This document shows positions 1 through 7,083 of a DNA stretch of 52,669 nt, piece after piece. Source of the stretch: Clostridiales bacterium (lineage in GTDB: Bacteria > Bacillota > Clostridia > Christensenellales > Aristaeellaceae); the NCBI GenBank assembly GCA_015056125.1, contig SVGW01000012.1:1-52669 (forward strand), read 5' to 3'. Made by a program: the position numbers and the translations under genes. The notes under the pieces are model-generated. The model did not search any database, was not told the DNA's origin, and saw only the letters and a program-made list of their open reading frames with translations. Numbering within the stretch: the stretch's first letter is position 1; each line of letters starts with the position of its first letter.

Positions 1-934
1 CCTTGGAGCCATTGATGATCATCTTCCAGCCTTCATAGGCGGCGGTGGAATTGAGGGAATAAGAGAGCAGCGCGCCGCCCCGGTATTCCACCAGCACAGC
101 CATGGTATCGTAGATGTTCACTTCGTCCCGGTACACGCAGGCGTCCTTATGGTAGCCGTCCAGGTGCTCATTATTCTGGTAGCGTCCCACTTCTTCTTCC
201 GTCTGTTCATAGTAGAATTCGCATTCCTGAGCATGGGGGCATACACGGCAGGTTTCGCCGCAATCGGCCCAGGGGGCATTCTTGGGGCCGTACACATTCA
301 TCTTGGCAAAGGCGCCCACCCGGGCGGGGCTGTCGTTTAAGAACCAGTTCACCATGTCAAAATGGTGGGTGGATTTATGCACAAGCAATCCGCCGCTCTT
401 GTCCATCACGCTGTTCCAGCGGCGATAGTAGCTGGAGCCGTGGCCGGAAAGCACCAGAGAGCGATCCAGGGACCATTCAAAATGCACGGAATACACGTCC
501 CCGATCACGCCTTCGGTGAGCAGTTCCTTGATGCGGGTGGTGTAGGGGCTGTAGCGGTAATTGAAGGTAACGGTGAGCTTTTTGCCCGTTTTCTTTTCGG
601 TGTCCAAGATCTTCTGGCAGCGCTCGGCGTCGATGGTCATGGGCTTTTCGGTGATCACGTCATAGCCCATTTCCATGGCACGGATGATATAATCGCTGTG
701 GTAGGCGTCCACGGTGGTCACGATTACGGCGTCGGGCTTTTCGGTGTTGAGCATTTCTTCAAAATCGTCATACACCTTGGCACCGGTATGCTTGGCAAAA
801 TATTCGCTGCGGCCCCGGTTGATATCATACACGCCGGCGATTTCGGCCGAATCGGCAAAATGCTTCAGAATTCCATTGGCATACATGTAATGGCCGCGTC
901 TGCTGGCGCCTGCGAAAGAATAGCGCTTTTTCAT
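1..934 (-). CDS. Gfo/Idh/MocA family oxidoreductase (3' end beyond window)
   Basis: NAD(P)-dependent sugar or cyclitol dehydrogenase, cytoplasmic. The start at 932-934 follows an AAAGGAG site. I translated it by hand: an N-terminal Rossmann strand (FAGASRRGHYM), the family EKPM motif near residue 98, the substrate-side block NYRYSP, and GGLLVHKSTHHFDM with the catalytic-region His residues. About 311 residues are visible; the C-terminus is off the left edge. Unusual for the broad family is a Cys cluster, CGETCRVCPHAQEC, which could hold a metal, as in some fucose- or inositol-type subgroups. It is transcribed divergently from an AraC regulator with a 132-bp gap and is probably its target. Substrate unknown. 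Confidence 0.9.
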   Translation of the reverse strand, partial: MKKRYSFAGASRRGHYMYANGILKHFADSAEIAGVYDINRGRSEYFAKHTGAKVYDDFEEMLNTEKPDAVIVTTVDAYHSDYIIRAMEMGYDVITEKPMTIDAERCQKILDTEKKTGKKLTVTFNYRYSPYTTRIKELLTEGVIGDVYSVHFEWSLDRSLVLSGHGSSYYRRWNSVMDKSGGLLVHKSTHHFDMVNWFLNDSPARVGAFAKMNVYGPKNAPWADCGETCRVCPHAQECEFYYEQTEEEVGRYQNNEHLDGYHKDACVYRDEVNIYDTMAVLVEYRGGALLSYSLNSTAAYEGWKMIINGSK

Positions 935-977
935 GATGGGATTGCTCCTTTCTGATATGAGAAATGATGACGGGTAT

Positions 978-1006
978 ATTATAATCCTGTGTAAATACTC
1001 TTGCAA
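978..1006 (-). promoter_or_regulatory. SigA promoter of the dehydrogenase gene
   Basis: On the minus strand, -35 TTGCAA (1001-1006), a 17-bp spacer and -10 TATAAT (978-983). The -35 hexamer is self-complementary and is also the -35 of the opposite promoter. Confidence 0.7.
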
Positions 1007-1029
1007 TAAACGTAATTGCGCATTATAAT
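1001..1029 (+). promoter_or_regulatory. SigA promoter of the AraC gene
   Basis: -35 TTGCAA (1001-1006), a 17-bp spacer and -10 TATAAT (1024-1029). The -10 lies inside the 14-bp palindrome CGCATTATAATGCG (1019-1032). Confidence 0.7.
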
Positions 1030-1032
1030 GCG
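1019..1032. promoter_or_regulatory. Perfect 14-bp palindrome over a -10 box, possible operator
   Basis: CGCATTATAATGCG is exactly self-complementary and contains the -10 box of the AraC promoter. A protein bound here would block that promoter. Further ATTGCG words lie at 1015-1020 and near 1047. Whether the neighbouring AraC protein binds here is inference. Confidence 0.4.
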
Positions 1033-1066
1033 AATAATGGAACAATATTGCGAATGTGAGGAGAAA

Positions 1067-1912
1067 ATGAACAGTTCTATTCAGATCGATGCGGGGCAAT
1101 GGGGGAAAATCGGCATCAATTTTTCGGATGAGGCCAGAGGAAGCACCATGATCGTGCCTCATATCCATGATGGATGGGAAATCTTCTGCTGGCTGGGCGG
1201 CCGGATGGTCTATTATCTGGATGAGCAGCCCCTGATGGTGCCTCATTCTGCCGTGGTGCCGGTGCCCCCGGGGATGGGGCATCGCACCCAGTATGACGAG
1301 CATGAATTGCGCTGGAAGGTGGATTTAAATTTTGAAGAAAAATTCTTCAATATATTCCCTACCAAGGCAGCCGGCGATCAGATCCGTGCATCCCTGATGC
1401 AGGGGATGGTTACAGTATCCATGAAATGGGCCAATGAATTGCGCCAATTGGTGGTGGACATGGTGCTGGATGCAGAAGAGGGCGAAATGGCGGCGGCCAA
1501 AGCGGTCTTTGCCCTGGCGTCCATATTGGCGGGCATTGCCCAGGCAGCAGGAGAACATCAGGAAACAGAAAAGGTGGGCATGCGCCATACTCACGTGGCC
1601 CGGGCCATGGCGATCATTGATCGGGAATATGTGCATTCAATTACGCTACCCGCGCTTTCGGAAAGGCTGCATCTCACCAAAAGCTATCTTTGCCACATCT
1701 TTCAGGAGGTGCAAGGCATGACAGTGACGGAGTATATCCGCTTTTGCAGAGTACGGGCGGCTAAGGAACTTTTGCTGGATGCGGGTTTATCCATTGCGGA
1801 AATTGCAGAGCGGGTGGGTTTTGGATGTGTTAATTATTTCACCAAATGCTTCCGGGAGGAGGAGGGGGCCACGCCCTCCTATTATCGTACCATTGTGCTG
1901 GGAAAAAAATAA
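1067..1912 (+). CDS. AraC-family transcriptional regulator with cupin sensor domain
   Basis: DNA-binding regulator, 281 residues. Residues 1 to about 130 look like an AraC-type cupin (PHIHDGWEIFCWLGG, then VPHSAVVPVPPG). The double helix-turn-helix is at about 175-275: LPALSERLHLTKSYLCHIF, then LSIAEIAERVGFGCVNYFTK with the typical ending GATPSYYR. The start at 1067 is preceded by GAGGAG at a short spacing of 3; two upstream in-frame ATGs lack a ribosome site. It diverges from the sugar dehydrogenase, so it probably senses a sugar or its derivative and controls that gene and perhaps the OPA-like transporter. Confidence 0.88.
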   Translation: MNSSIQIDAGQWGKIGINFSDEARGSTMIVPHIHDGWEIFCWLGGRMVYYLDEQPLMVPHSAVVPVPPGMGHRTQYDEHELRWKVDLNFEEKFFNIFPTKAAGDQIRASLMQGMVTVSMKWANELRQLVVDMVLDAEEGEMAAAKAVFALASILAGIAQAAGEHQETEKVGMRHTHVARAMAIIDREYVHSITLPALSERLHLTKSYLCHIFQEVQGMTVTEYIRFCRVRAAKELLLDAGLSIAEIAERVGFGCVNYFTKCFREEEGATPSYYRTIVLGKK

Positions 1913-1914
1913 AA

Positions 1915-1943
1915 AGATCCGAATGCTTTTCGCTTTCGGATCC
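1915..1943. terminator. Bidirectional terminator between AraC and MFS genes
   Basis: The stem GATCCGAA / TTCGGATC around a short loop lies between convergent stops. A-rich bases on its left serve as the T-tract for the minus strand. Confidence 0.6.
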
Positions 1944-1961
1944 TTCCGGTAATGATACTAT

Positions 1962-3155
1962 TTACTGCTTGCCAAAGCGCCGCTTCCAGGCGGGAATGCA
2001 AAGGAAGCAAATGGCGGTGCCGCTCAGGGCGATCAGGAACCAGATCAGAACGGTGGTATTCCAGCCGTAGCCCTCGGTAAGCAAGGCGATACCGTAGGTG
2101 GAAATGGCGCTGCCCACATAGGTGCAGGAATTGACCACCCCGGAAATCAGGGATACCCGGCCCGTATTCTTATAGAAGGCCGGCACCATACAGATCAGCA
2201 TCAGGTTCACCCCGTGCATGCTGCCGGTCAGGATGGCGGTGCAGATCACGGAGGCGGTGGCATTTTTGCCGGTCAGGAAAATCAGGAGGAAAGCAGAAAA
2301 CGCGCCCAGGGCAAAAATCAGCCCGCCCAGGAGCACGGGGTTATTGAGCTTCCGGCGATAAATATATTCGGCGGTTTTATGGCAGGCAATACCAAAGAGT
2401 GGAAGCACCACGCCGGTGAGAATGGCAATGCCGCTGCCTAAATTGTAGGTTTCGGAGATATAGGAGGGCATCCAGGTGGAAACGCCGTCCCGAAGCGCGC
2501 CCTGGAGCACAATGGCCAGCATGATAAATAGCAGCATGGGGGAGAGCCAGGCGGCGCTTGATCCAGCCGCTTTTTCCTTGATCCGGGAAGCGGCAGGAAG
2601 CGTGATATCGCAGCGCATCAACACGAAAAGCATCAAAAGAGCGCATGCCGCCGAAAAGAGGAATACGCTGCGCCAGCCCGTCATAGAAATCATCACGGGG
2701 GAAAGCAGATAGATCAGAATGGTGCCGACAGAGCTGCCGATAGAAACGGTGACGGTGGCCTTTTTATATTCATCATCACTGAGCAGGGAAAGCATCAGCC
2801 GGGTGATGGGGGGCCACATAAAGGCCTGGGCCAGGCCGTTCACCGCCCAAATGGCCGCCATGGCCCCGGGATAGGGGAAAAGGGGAATGAGCAGATTCAT
2901 CAGGGTGGTGATGATCAGGCCGCTCAAAATCAGGCGCTTGGGCTGCATCCGATCGCCCAGATAGCCGCTGAGCAGCTGGCCCGCGCCATAGGTAATGGCG
3001 CTGAAGGTGAGGGCGGTGGAAAGCTGGGCTTTGGAAAAGCCGGTGGCCCCTTCCATTTCCAGGATCACCGCGCCGTAATTGATTCTGGTGAGATAGCTTA
3101 CCATATATACCAGCATCAGCAGAAAGGGCAGCTGCCGGGAAGAAATTTTGCGCAT
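1962..3155 (-). CDS. MFS transporter, OPA (GlpT/UhpT-like) type
   Basis: Polytopic inner-membrane carrier, 397 residues with about 12 predicted hydrophobic segments. The early segment VYMVSYLTRINYGA followed by the GYLGDRMQPKR loop matches the organophosphate:phosphate antiporter branch of the major facilitator superfamily. The start at 3155 is chosen because AAAGGAG lies just upstream; a longer reading frame to 3251 has no ribosome site and covers the promoter. It is convergent with the AraC gene. A sugar-phosphate or similar anion is a reasonable substrate guess but is not shown by the sequence. Confidence 0.85.
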   Translation of the reverse strand: MRKISSRQLPFLLMLVYMVSYLTRINYGAVILEMEGATGFSKAQLSTALTFSAITYGAGQLLSGYLGDRMQPKRLILSGLIITTLMNLLIPLFPYPGAMAAIWAVNGLAQAFMWPPITRLMLSLLSDDEYKKATVTVSIGSSVGTILIYLLSPVMISMTGWRSVFLFSAACALLMLFVLMRCDITLPAASRIKEKAAGSSAAWLSPMLLFIMLAIVLQGALRDGVSTWMPSYISETYNLGSGIAILTGVVLPLFGIACHKTAEYIYRRKLNNPVLLGGLIFALGAFSAFLLIFLTGKNATASVICTAILTGSMHGVNLMLICMVPAFYKNTGRVSLISGVVNSCTYVGSAISTYGIALLTEGYGWNTTVLIWFLIALSGTAICFLCIPAWKRRFGKQ

Positions 3156-3186
3156 GATTTTGGCTCCTTTTCTTTGGTACTTTCGA

Positions 3187-3215
3187 AGAATATCATGATC
3201 CACTGGGAATGTCAA
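3187..3215 (-). promoter_or_regulatory. Promoter of the MFS transporter gene
   Basis: On the minus strand, -35 TTGACA (3210-3215), a 17-bp spacer and extended -10 TGA-TATTCT (-10 at 3187-3192). Confidence 0.7.
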
Positions 3216-3217
3216 TG

Positions 3218-3259
3218 AAAAAAAGCCGCAGGAAAAGGCCAATTCGCCCATCCTGCGGC
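3218..3259 (-). terminator. Rho-independent terminator of the Cys-rich gene
   Basis: GCCGCAGGA (3225-3233) pairs with TCCTGCGGC (3251-3259). Seven A residues at 3218-3224 give a T-tract on the minus strand. Confidence 0.75.
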
Positions 3260-3263
3260 GGGC

Positions 3264-3833
3264 TCACCGATCGTTCCAGGGATCAAAACGGGGCTGGGGA
3301 TACCAAGGCTTGGGCTCGGGGCAAGGAGGCGGGCAGGAAGCACCCATGGCGCAGGGGGAAAGAATGTAGCCCTCCAGCATCACTTCCAAAGGCGCTTCAA
3401 AGCACCCTGCCTGCATTCTGGCGCAGCCGGCCAGGCGCACTGCCGCCTGCACAAAAATTTGCCCTCGCCAACTTTCTTCCTCCCGGCAGGAAAGGCGGAT
3501 GCGAAGCTGCTCATTCAGGCTGCTTTCTTTGGAAAATACGCATCCGTTTTCGTCCCGGATCCGAAGCAAAAGGGGAACCGTCACCTGCAAAAGGATCGCT
3601 CCCCGCTCATGGCAGGGAATTTCCTCCCACTGGGGATTGCCCGATACCGTCACATCCAATAGCTGCAGATGATCATGGGAAGAACAGGCGCATAGGCAAA
3701 GGGAATAACAGGCCCTTCTTCTGTGCAGCTGCCCCTTCCCCAGAATGCGCTGCATGAGGAAAGCGCCGGATGGACGGGGAGGCTCAGGGGAATAGCAGCC
3801 GCCTCCCGGGCGGCAGGAATGATCTTTTATCAT
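3264..3833 (-). CDS. Cysteine-rich protein of unknown function
   Basis: 189 residues; I do not recognise the family. It has 14 cysteines, clustered at the N-terminus (HSCRPGGGC), in a CxC-rich stretch near residue 42 (CYSLCLCAC) and in a Pro/Cys tail (SPCAMGASCPPPCPEP). The middle alternates hydrophobic and polar residues, as in a beta-sandwich. There is no signal peptide. A GGGAGG site 6 bases before the ATG supports the start, and a strong terminator follows. Cys- and Pro-rich ends around a beta domain are common in spore-coat or exosporium proteins, but that is only a suggestion. Confidence 0.65.
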   Translation of the reverse strand: MIKDHSCRPGGGCYSPEPPRPSGAFLMQRILGKGQLHRRRACYSLCLCACSSHDHLQLLDVTVSGNPQWEEIPCHERGAILLQVTVPLLLRIRDENGCVFSKESSLNEQLRIRLSCREEESWRGQIFVQAAVRLAGCARMQAGCFEAPLEVMLEGYILSPCAMGASCPPPCPEPKPWYPQPRFDPWNDR

Positions 3834-4018
3834 AAAAATCCTCCCTTCAAAGGGGTATATTGCATCCTATGGAAGAAGGAAAAGAAAGGTTCCGGCATGA
3901 TGGAAGAAAAAAAGGCATCAGCAGGCGCATTCCCACCTTTTTTCCAAAAGGGGCTGGGCAAATACGCCTGGCTGTGGTATGATACATGGGTAATACTTTG
4001 TTCAAGCGGAGGATTCTC

Positions 4019-4903
4019 ATGGAAAAGAAAGAAACGAAAATGAACCTGGGCCAGCTTTTTGTGCGGGTGATCCAGGGCATTCTCATCGGCGCAGGCGCGG
4101 TGCTTCCCGGAGTATCCGGCGGCGTGCTGGCGGTGCTCTTTGGGGTGTATAAGCCTCTGATGCGCTTTTTTGCCCATCCTGCCAGGGAACTGAAAAACTG
4201 CATCCGCCTGCTCTGGCCCATTCTGGTGGGCGTAGTGGTGGGCTATATCGGCATTGCAAAGCTGCTGGCTGCGGTGCTGGAGCGGTATGAAACCCAGGCC
4301 TTGGCCCTCTTTGTGGGCCTCACCATTGGCATCATGCCCTCTCTCTTTAGGGAAGCCGGGGAAAAGGGCCGCAACCAGAAATCTTTTATTTCCCTGGGCG
4401 CGGTTTTTGCGGTGGCCATGGGGATTCTCATTGCCGCCCGGGTGCTGCAATTGACCATCGTGCCCAATTTCCTGTGGAATATGTTTGGCGGCTTTGCCCT
4501 GGTGCTTTCCATGATCGCTCCCGGTATGAGCGCTTCCGTGCTGATGCTGCCCCTCAATGCCACCAATGCTTCCGGCGATGTATTCACCTTCTATGAGCAT
4601 ATCACCGGCGCCATTGGCAATCTGGATTTTGCCGTGCTGCTTCCCATCGGCGTTGGCGCGCTGCTCACCCTGGTGCTGCTCACCAAGGCCATCGATTGGC
4701 TGCTGAGCACCCATTATTCCGTTACCTTCCACGGCATCATCGGCATCGTGATTGCGGCCACCATTTTCACCATTCCTTTCGCCGCCTTTGGCGCAGGGGT
4801 GGGCAGCTGCCTGATCCACGTTGCCTTTGTGGTGGTGGGCGCTATTGCTACCCTGGCTTTGGATAAGTTCAATCAGAAGGTGGAAAAGCCTGAGCTGGAG
4901 TGA
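4019..4903 (+). CDS. DUF368 family membrane protein (undecaprenyl-phosphate flippase family)
   Basis: Polytopic membrane protein, 294 residues with about 8 hydrophobic segments. The N-terminal signature GAVLPGVSGGVLAVLFGVY and the later matching repeat FALVLSMIAPGMSASVLML are the paired APG(V/M)SG motifs of DUF368. Characterised members of the family (PopT) recycle undecaprenyl phosphate across the membrane; the same role here is inferred from the family. The ATG at 4019 has GGAGG 6 bases upstream and is preferred over the ATG at 3986. The transcript runs into the hairpin element at 4904. Confidence 0.85.
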   Translation: MEKKETKMNLGQLFVRVIQGILIGAGAVLPGVSGGVLAVLFGVYKPLMRFFAHPARELKNCIRLLWPILVGVVVGYIGIAKLLAAVLERYETQALALFVGLTIGIMPSLFREAGEKGRNQKSFISLGAVFAVAMGILIAARVLQLTIVPNFLWNMFGGFALVLSMIAPGMSASVLMLPLNATNASGDVFTFYEHITGAIGNLDFAVLLPIGVGALLTLVLLTKAIDWLLSTHYSVTFHGIIGIVIAATIFTIPFAAFGAGVGSCLIHVAFVVVGAIATLALDKFNQKVEKPELE

Positions 4904-5275
4904 GCAGGGGGCTCTGCGCCCCCTGCACCCCGCGCCAGAGGAGCTCCTCCTCTGGACTCCGGTATGCGACCAAGGTGTTTTAACTATGCTGCTTGAATGC
5001 GCAAGCAGCTTTGGGAACGAAACAACGATTTACACGGGCACAATAAAACGAGAAAACGCCGGAGGAGAAAGCAAGCTTTCTCCTCCGGCGTTTTCTCGTT
5101 TTCCCGGATGCAATGCATCCGGCTGGCGGCGGAATGCCGCAGTGCCCGTGGGCGATATCGTTTCCCGGCGTTTCACCGGCACATTGCTTGTAAAAGGAAG
5201 TTGTTTATCCGGAGGATGGATCCAGGGTCAATGCCCCTGGGGGTGAAGGGGCAAAGCCCCTCAAAAGCCTCCGGC
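4904..5275. repeat. Hairpin-rich intergenic element, copy 1
   Basis: No gene is seen in these 372 bases. Hairpins in order: GCAGGGGGC/GCCCCCTGC (4904-4926); CCAGAGGA/TCCTCTGG (4935-4955); a perfect 28-bp inverted repeat (5045-5072 with 5075-5102); CCGGATGC/GCATCCGG (5104-5122); CCAGGG/CCCTGG (5222-5240); GGGGC/GCCCC (5248-5260). The same hairpins in the same order recur at 48061-48335. The element sits between convergent genes, where the long stem with A and T flanks can end transcription from both sides. Confidence 0.85.
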
Positions 5276-6466
5276 TCAGAGCTTATAGGAGCCTGCATTG
5301 ATCACCACGGTGTTTTCGTCTTCAGTCTTGTCCATCGCCGGGGTTTCGCGGACGAAATTGACACTGTCGCTTACCAATTGCAATACGCTCTGCTGTTCCT
5401 TGGTACACTGGCAGACGGCCACGCAGGACAGGGCCAAAAGCTTGCCGGAAAGCAAATCAAGCTCCACATCGGGAAGAACTTCCACGGTATTGCAATCGGC
5501 AATGCGCAGGCCCGATTCGCACATTTCCAGCAATTCCCGGCTGATGATTACAGGGGAATTCATGTCTTCAATCTTGCGGCTCTTATCGATCACTTTCACT
5601 TTGGCGGCTTGCTTGCACCGCTCTTGCCAAAACTCCATCAAATCTTCATGCACCTTGGCCGTTCCATGCACGATAATTTCTTCCAGGGCCTTGAGGCCAT
5701 CTGAGGCTTCGGCGTCAGCAGTGACGTTACCCACCACAAACAGCTTGGTGCCCTGGCTCCATGCAGTGCTTTCATCGATAGTGAGATTCCCCTGGATAAA
5801 GGTATAGCCCTCCGGTACGGATACAATATGAGTCTTGGGGGAAAAGAGCAATTCTCCGTCGGGATATCCGGAGGCAATATAGGCCTTCTTAGCATGGATG
5901 ATCACGTTTTTCGAAAGAAGCTCTTCCACATCCACATTTTTTTCCACAAGGATGGCAGCGCCGGTAGCAAAATAAACGCTGTTTTCCTGGACGAAGCGGC
6001 AAAAACGCCGGGTTAATTGCAGATTGCCCTCTACATATTCGGCTTCATCGGGATAAAAGGTTTCGTTTCCGTTGATGGTCATATTGCCCATCTGGCCTCG
6101 CATGCTTTCCGGTGCTACCAAGGAGCCGTTCACGATGATTTTAATAAAGCTGGAAAGGTTATTTTGGGCGCCGGGATGCAAGCGCATATGCCCGTTGGCG
6201 ATCAGCACGCTGTTTTCAGGCACATGGGTGTCCGCACGAAGTTCGTATTTTCCGTTGACCATGATGATATTTGCATCCTGGGGTACATCCAGAATGGTTC
6301 CCGTGTTGATCTGAGCGCCGACCATGGCCAGCAGCTTTCGGGCTTCCGGGGTCACAATGGCCATGCCGCAGTTCATTTCAATGGTTTCGTACTGCTCCAA
6401 GGCTTCCGGATGCACGTCGGTCAAGTTAATGATGCCGGCATTGATTTTCAGATGCTTTTTATCCAT
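5276..6466 (-). CDS. Beta-helix repeat protein paired with an ECF sigma factor
   Basis: 396 residues, no signal peptide or membrane segment. It is built of short strand-turn units with a recurring hydrophobic-x-hydrophobic-x-G pattern (IMVNGKYEL, VLIANGHMRL, IIVNGSLVA, MTINGNETF, FIQGNLTI, FVVGNVTA, IIVHGTAKV). This is the look of a parallel beta-helix, as in bactofilins and other polymer-forming proteins. A small Cys cluster (CVAVCQC) lies near residue 345. It starts 5 bases after the sigma-factor stop, so the two are co-transcribed and the protein could be the sigma factor's partner, target or structural product. Function unknown. Confidence 0.7.
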   Translation of the reverse strand: MDKKHLKINAGIINLTDVHPEALEQYETIEMNCGMAIVTPEARKLLAMVGAQINTGTILDVPQDANIIMVNGKYELRADTHVPENSVLIANGHMRLHPGAQNNLSSFIKIIVNGSLVAPESMRGQMGNMTINGNETFYPDEAEYVEGNLQLTRRFCRFVQENSVYFATGAAILVEKNVDVEELLSKNVIIHAKKAYIASGYPDGELLFSPKTHIVSVPEGYTFIQGNLTIDESTAWSQGTKLFVVGNVTADAEASDGLKALEEIIVHGTAKVHEDLMEFWQERCKQAAKVKVIDKSRKIEDMNSPVIISRELLEMCESGLRIADCNTVEVLPDVELDLLSGKLLALSCVAVCQCTKEQQSVLQLVSDSVNFVRETPAMDKTEDENTVVINAGSYKL

Positions 6467-6471
6467 TTTTG

Positions 6472-6933
6472 TTATTCCTCCGTTTCATGCCATAGGGCTT
6501 TTAATTGGTTCACGGCGCTGCGCAGCTTGGTGCGCACGGTGGCAGGGTTCATTTGAAGGGCGGCTGCGATCTCCCGGCTGTTCATGCCAGCAAAATGCCG
6601 CATGCGGAAGATCTGGGAGGCGTCCTTGGGGAGGTTAGCAAGAAACTGCACCACTTCCAGACGGGTGAGATCATCCTGAAAAATGGGATCTTCCTCTGAG
6701 GGCGGCTCCAGGGTATTTCGCCTGATTTGATCAATGGCCAGGCGGCGAGCGGTGGTGTAGAGCCAGGTTTTTTGCTGTCCGTCCGTAAGGGAAGAAAGAA
6801 GCACTTCATTTTTTTGCGCCCGGAGAAAGGCTTCCTGAGCAATATCCTCTCCTGCCGCGTGGTTTTCCATAAGCTTGCCCGCATAGGCGGCCAGCGCATG
6901 AAAATGATGATCATAGAGCAAGGAAAATTCCAA
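6472..6933 (-). CDS. ECF RNA polymerase sigma factor
   Basis: 153 residues. Region 2 is seen as EDIAQEAFLRAQ with the following WLYTTARRLAIDQIRR. Region 4 is seen as MNSREIAAALQMNPATVRTKL. The start is TTG (6931-6933), set by AAAGGAGG 7 bases upstream. It is the first gene of a two-gene operon with the beta-helix protein. No recognisable anti-sigma factor with a membrane segment lies next to it, so its control is not apparent here. Confidence 0.88.
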   Translation of the reverse strand: MEFSLLYDHHFHALAAYAGKLMENHAAGEDIAQEAFLRAQKNEVLLSSLTDGQQKTWLYTTARRLAIDQIRRNTLEPPSEEDPIFQDDLTRLEVVQFLANLPKDASQIFRMRHFAGMNSREIAAALQMNPATVRTKLRSAVNQLKALWHETEE

Positions 6934-7044
6934 GCGTCAGCCTCCTTTCGCGTGTTTCGGACGGGCCCGTCCCAAGGCGCTTCTCTTTGGCGCCTTTCTG
7001 ATATTAAGACGAATGAAAAGGGTTCAAGTGTTTTGGATATTCAA

Positions 7045-7076
7045 AAAAATTCCCGGAAAAAACTCCGGGAATTTTT
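7045..7076 (-). terminator. Terminator of the topoisomerase operon
   Basis: AAAAATTCCCGGA (7045-7057) pairs with TCCGGGAATTTTT (7064-7076). The A/T-rich flanks give a T-tract on the minus strand, just after the subunit A stop. Confidence 0.8.
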
Positions 7077-7083
7077 AGAAAGA

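Noticed and set aside
5045-5102. CRISPR or insertion-sequence ends at the long inverted repeat
   Set aside because: There is a single palindrome with no spaced repeats, no transposase and no target duplication that I can see.
4997-5704. Open frame running through hairpin element copy 1 into the beta-helix gene
   Set aside because: It is mostly antisense to the beta-helix gene, and the rest is made of hairpin arms; no ribosome site.
6990-7040. ECF-like promoter before the first sigma factor (TGAACC ... CGTC on the minus strand)
   Set aside because: The two elements are only about 10 bases apart, too close for ECF promoters, which need about 16.
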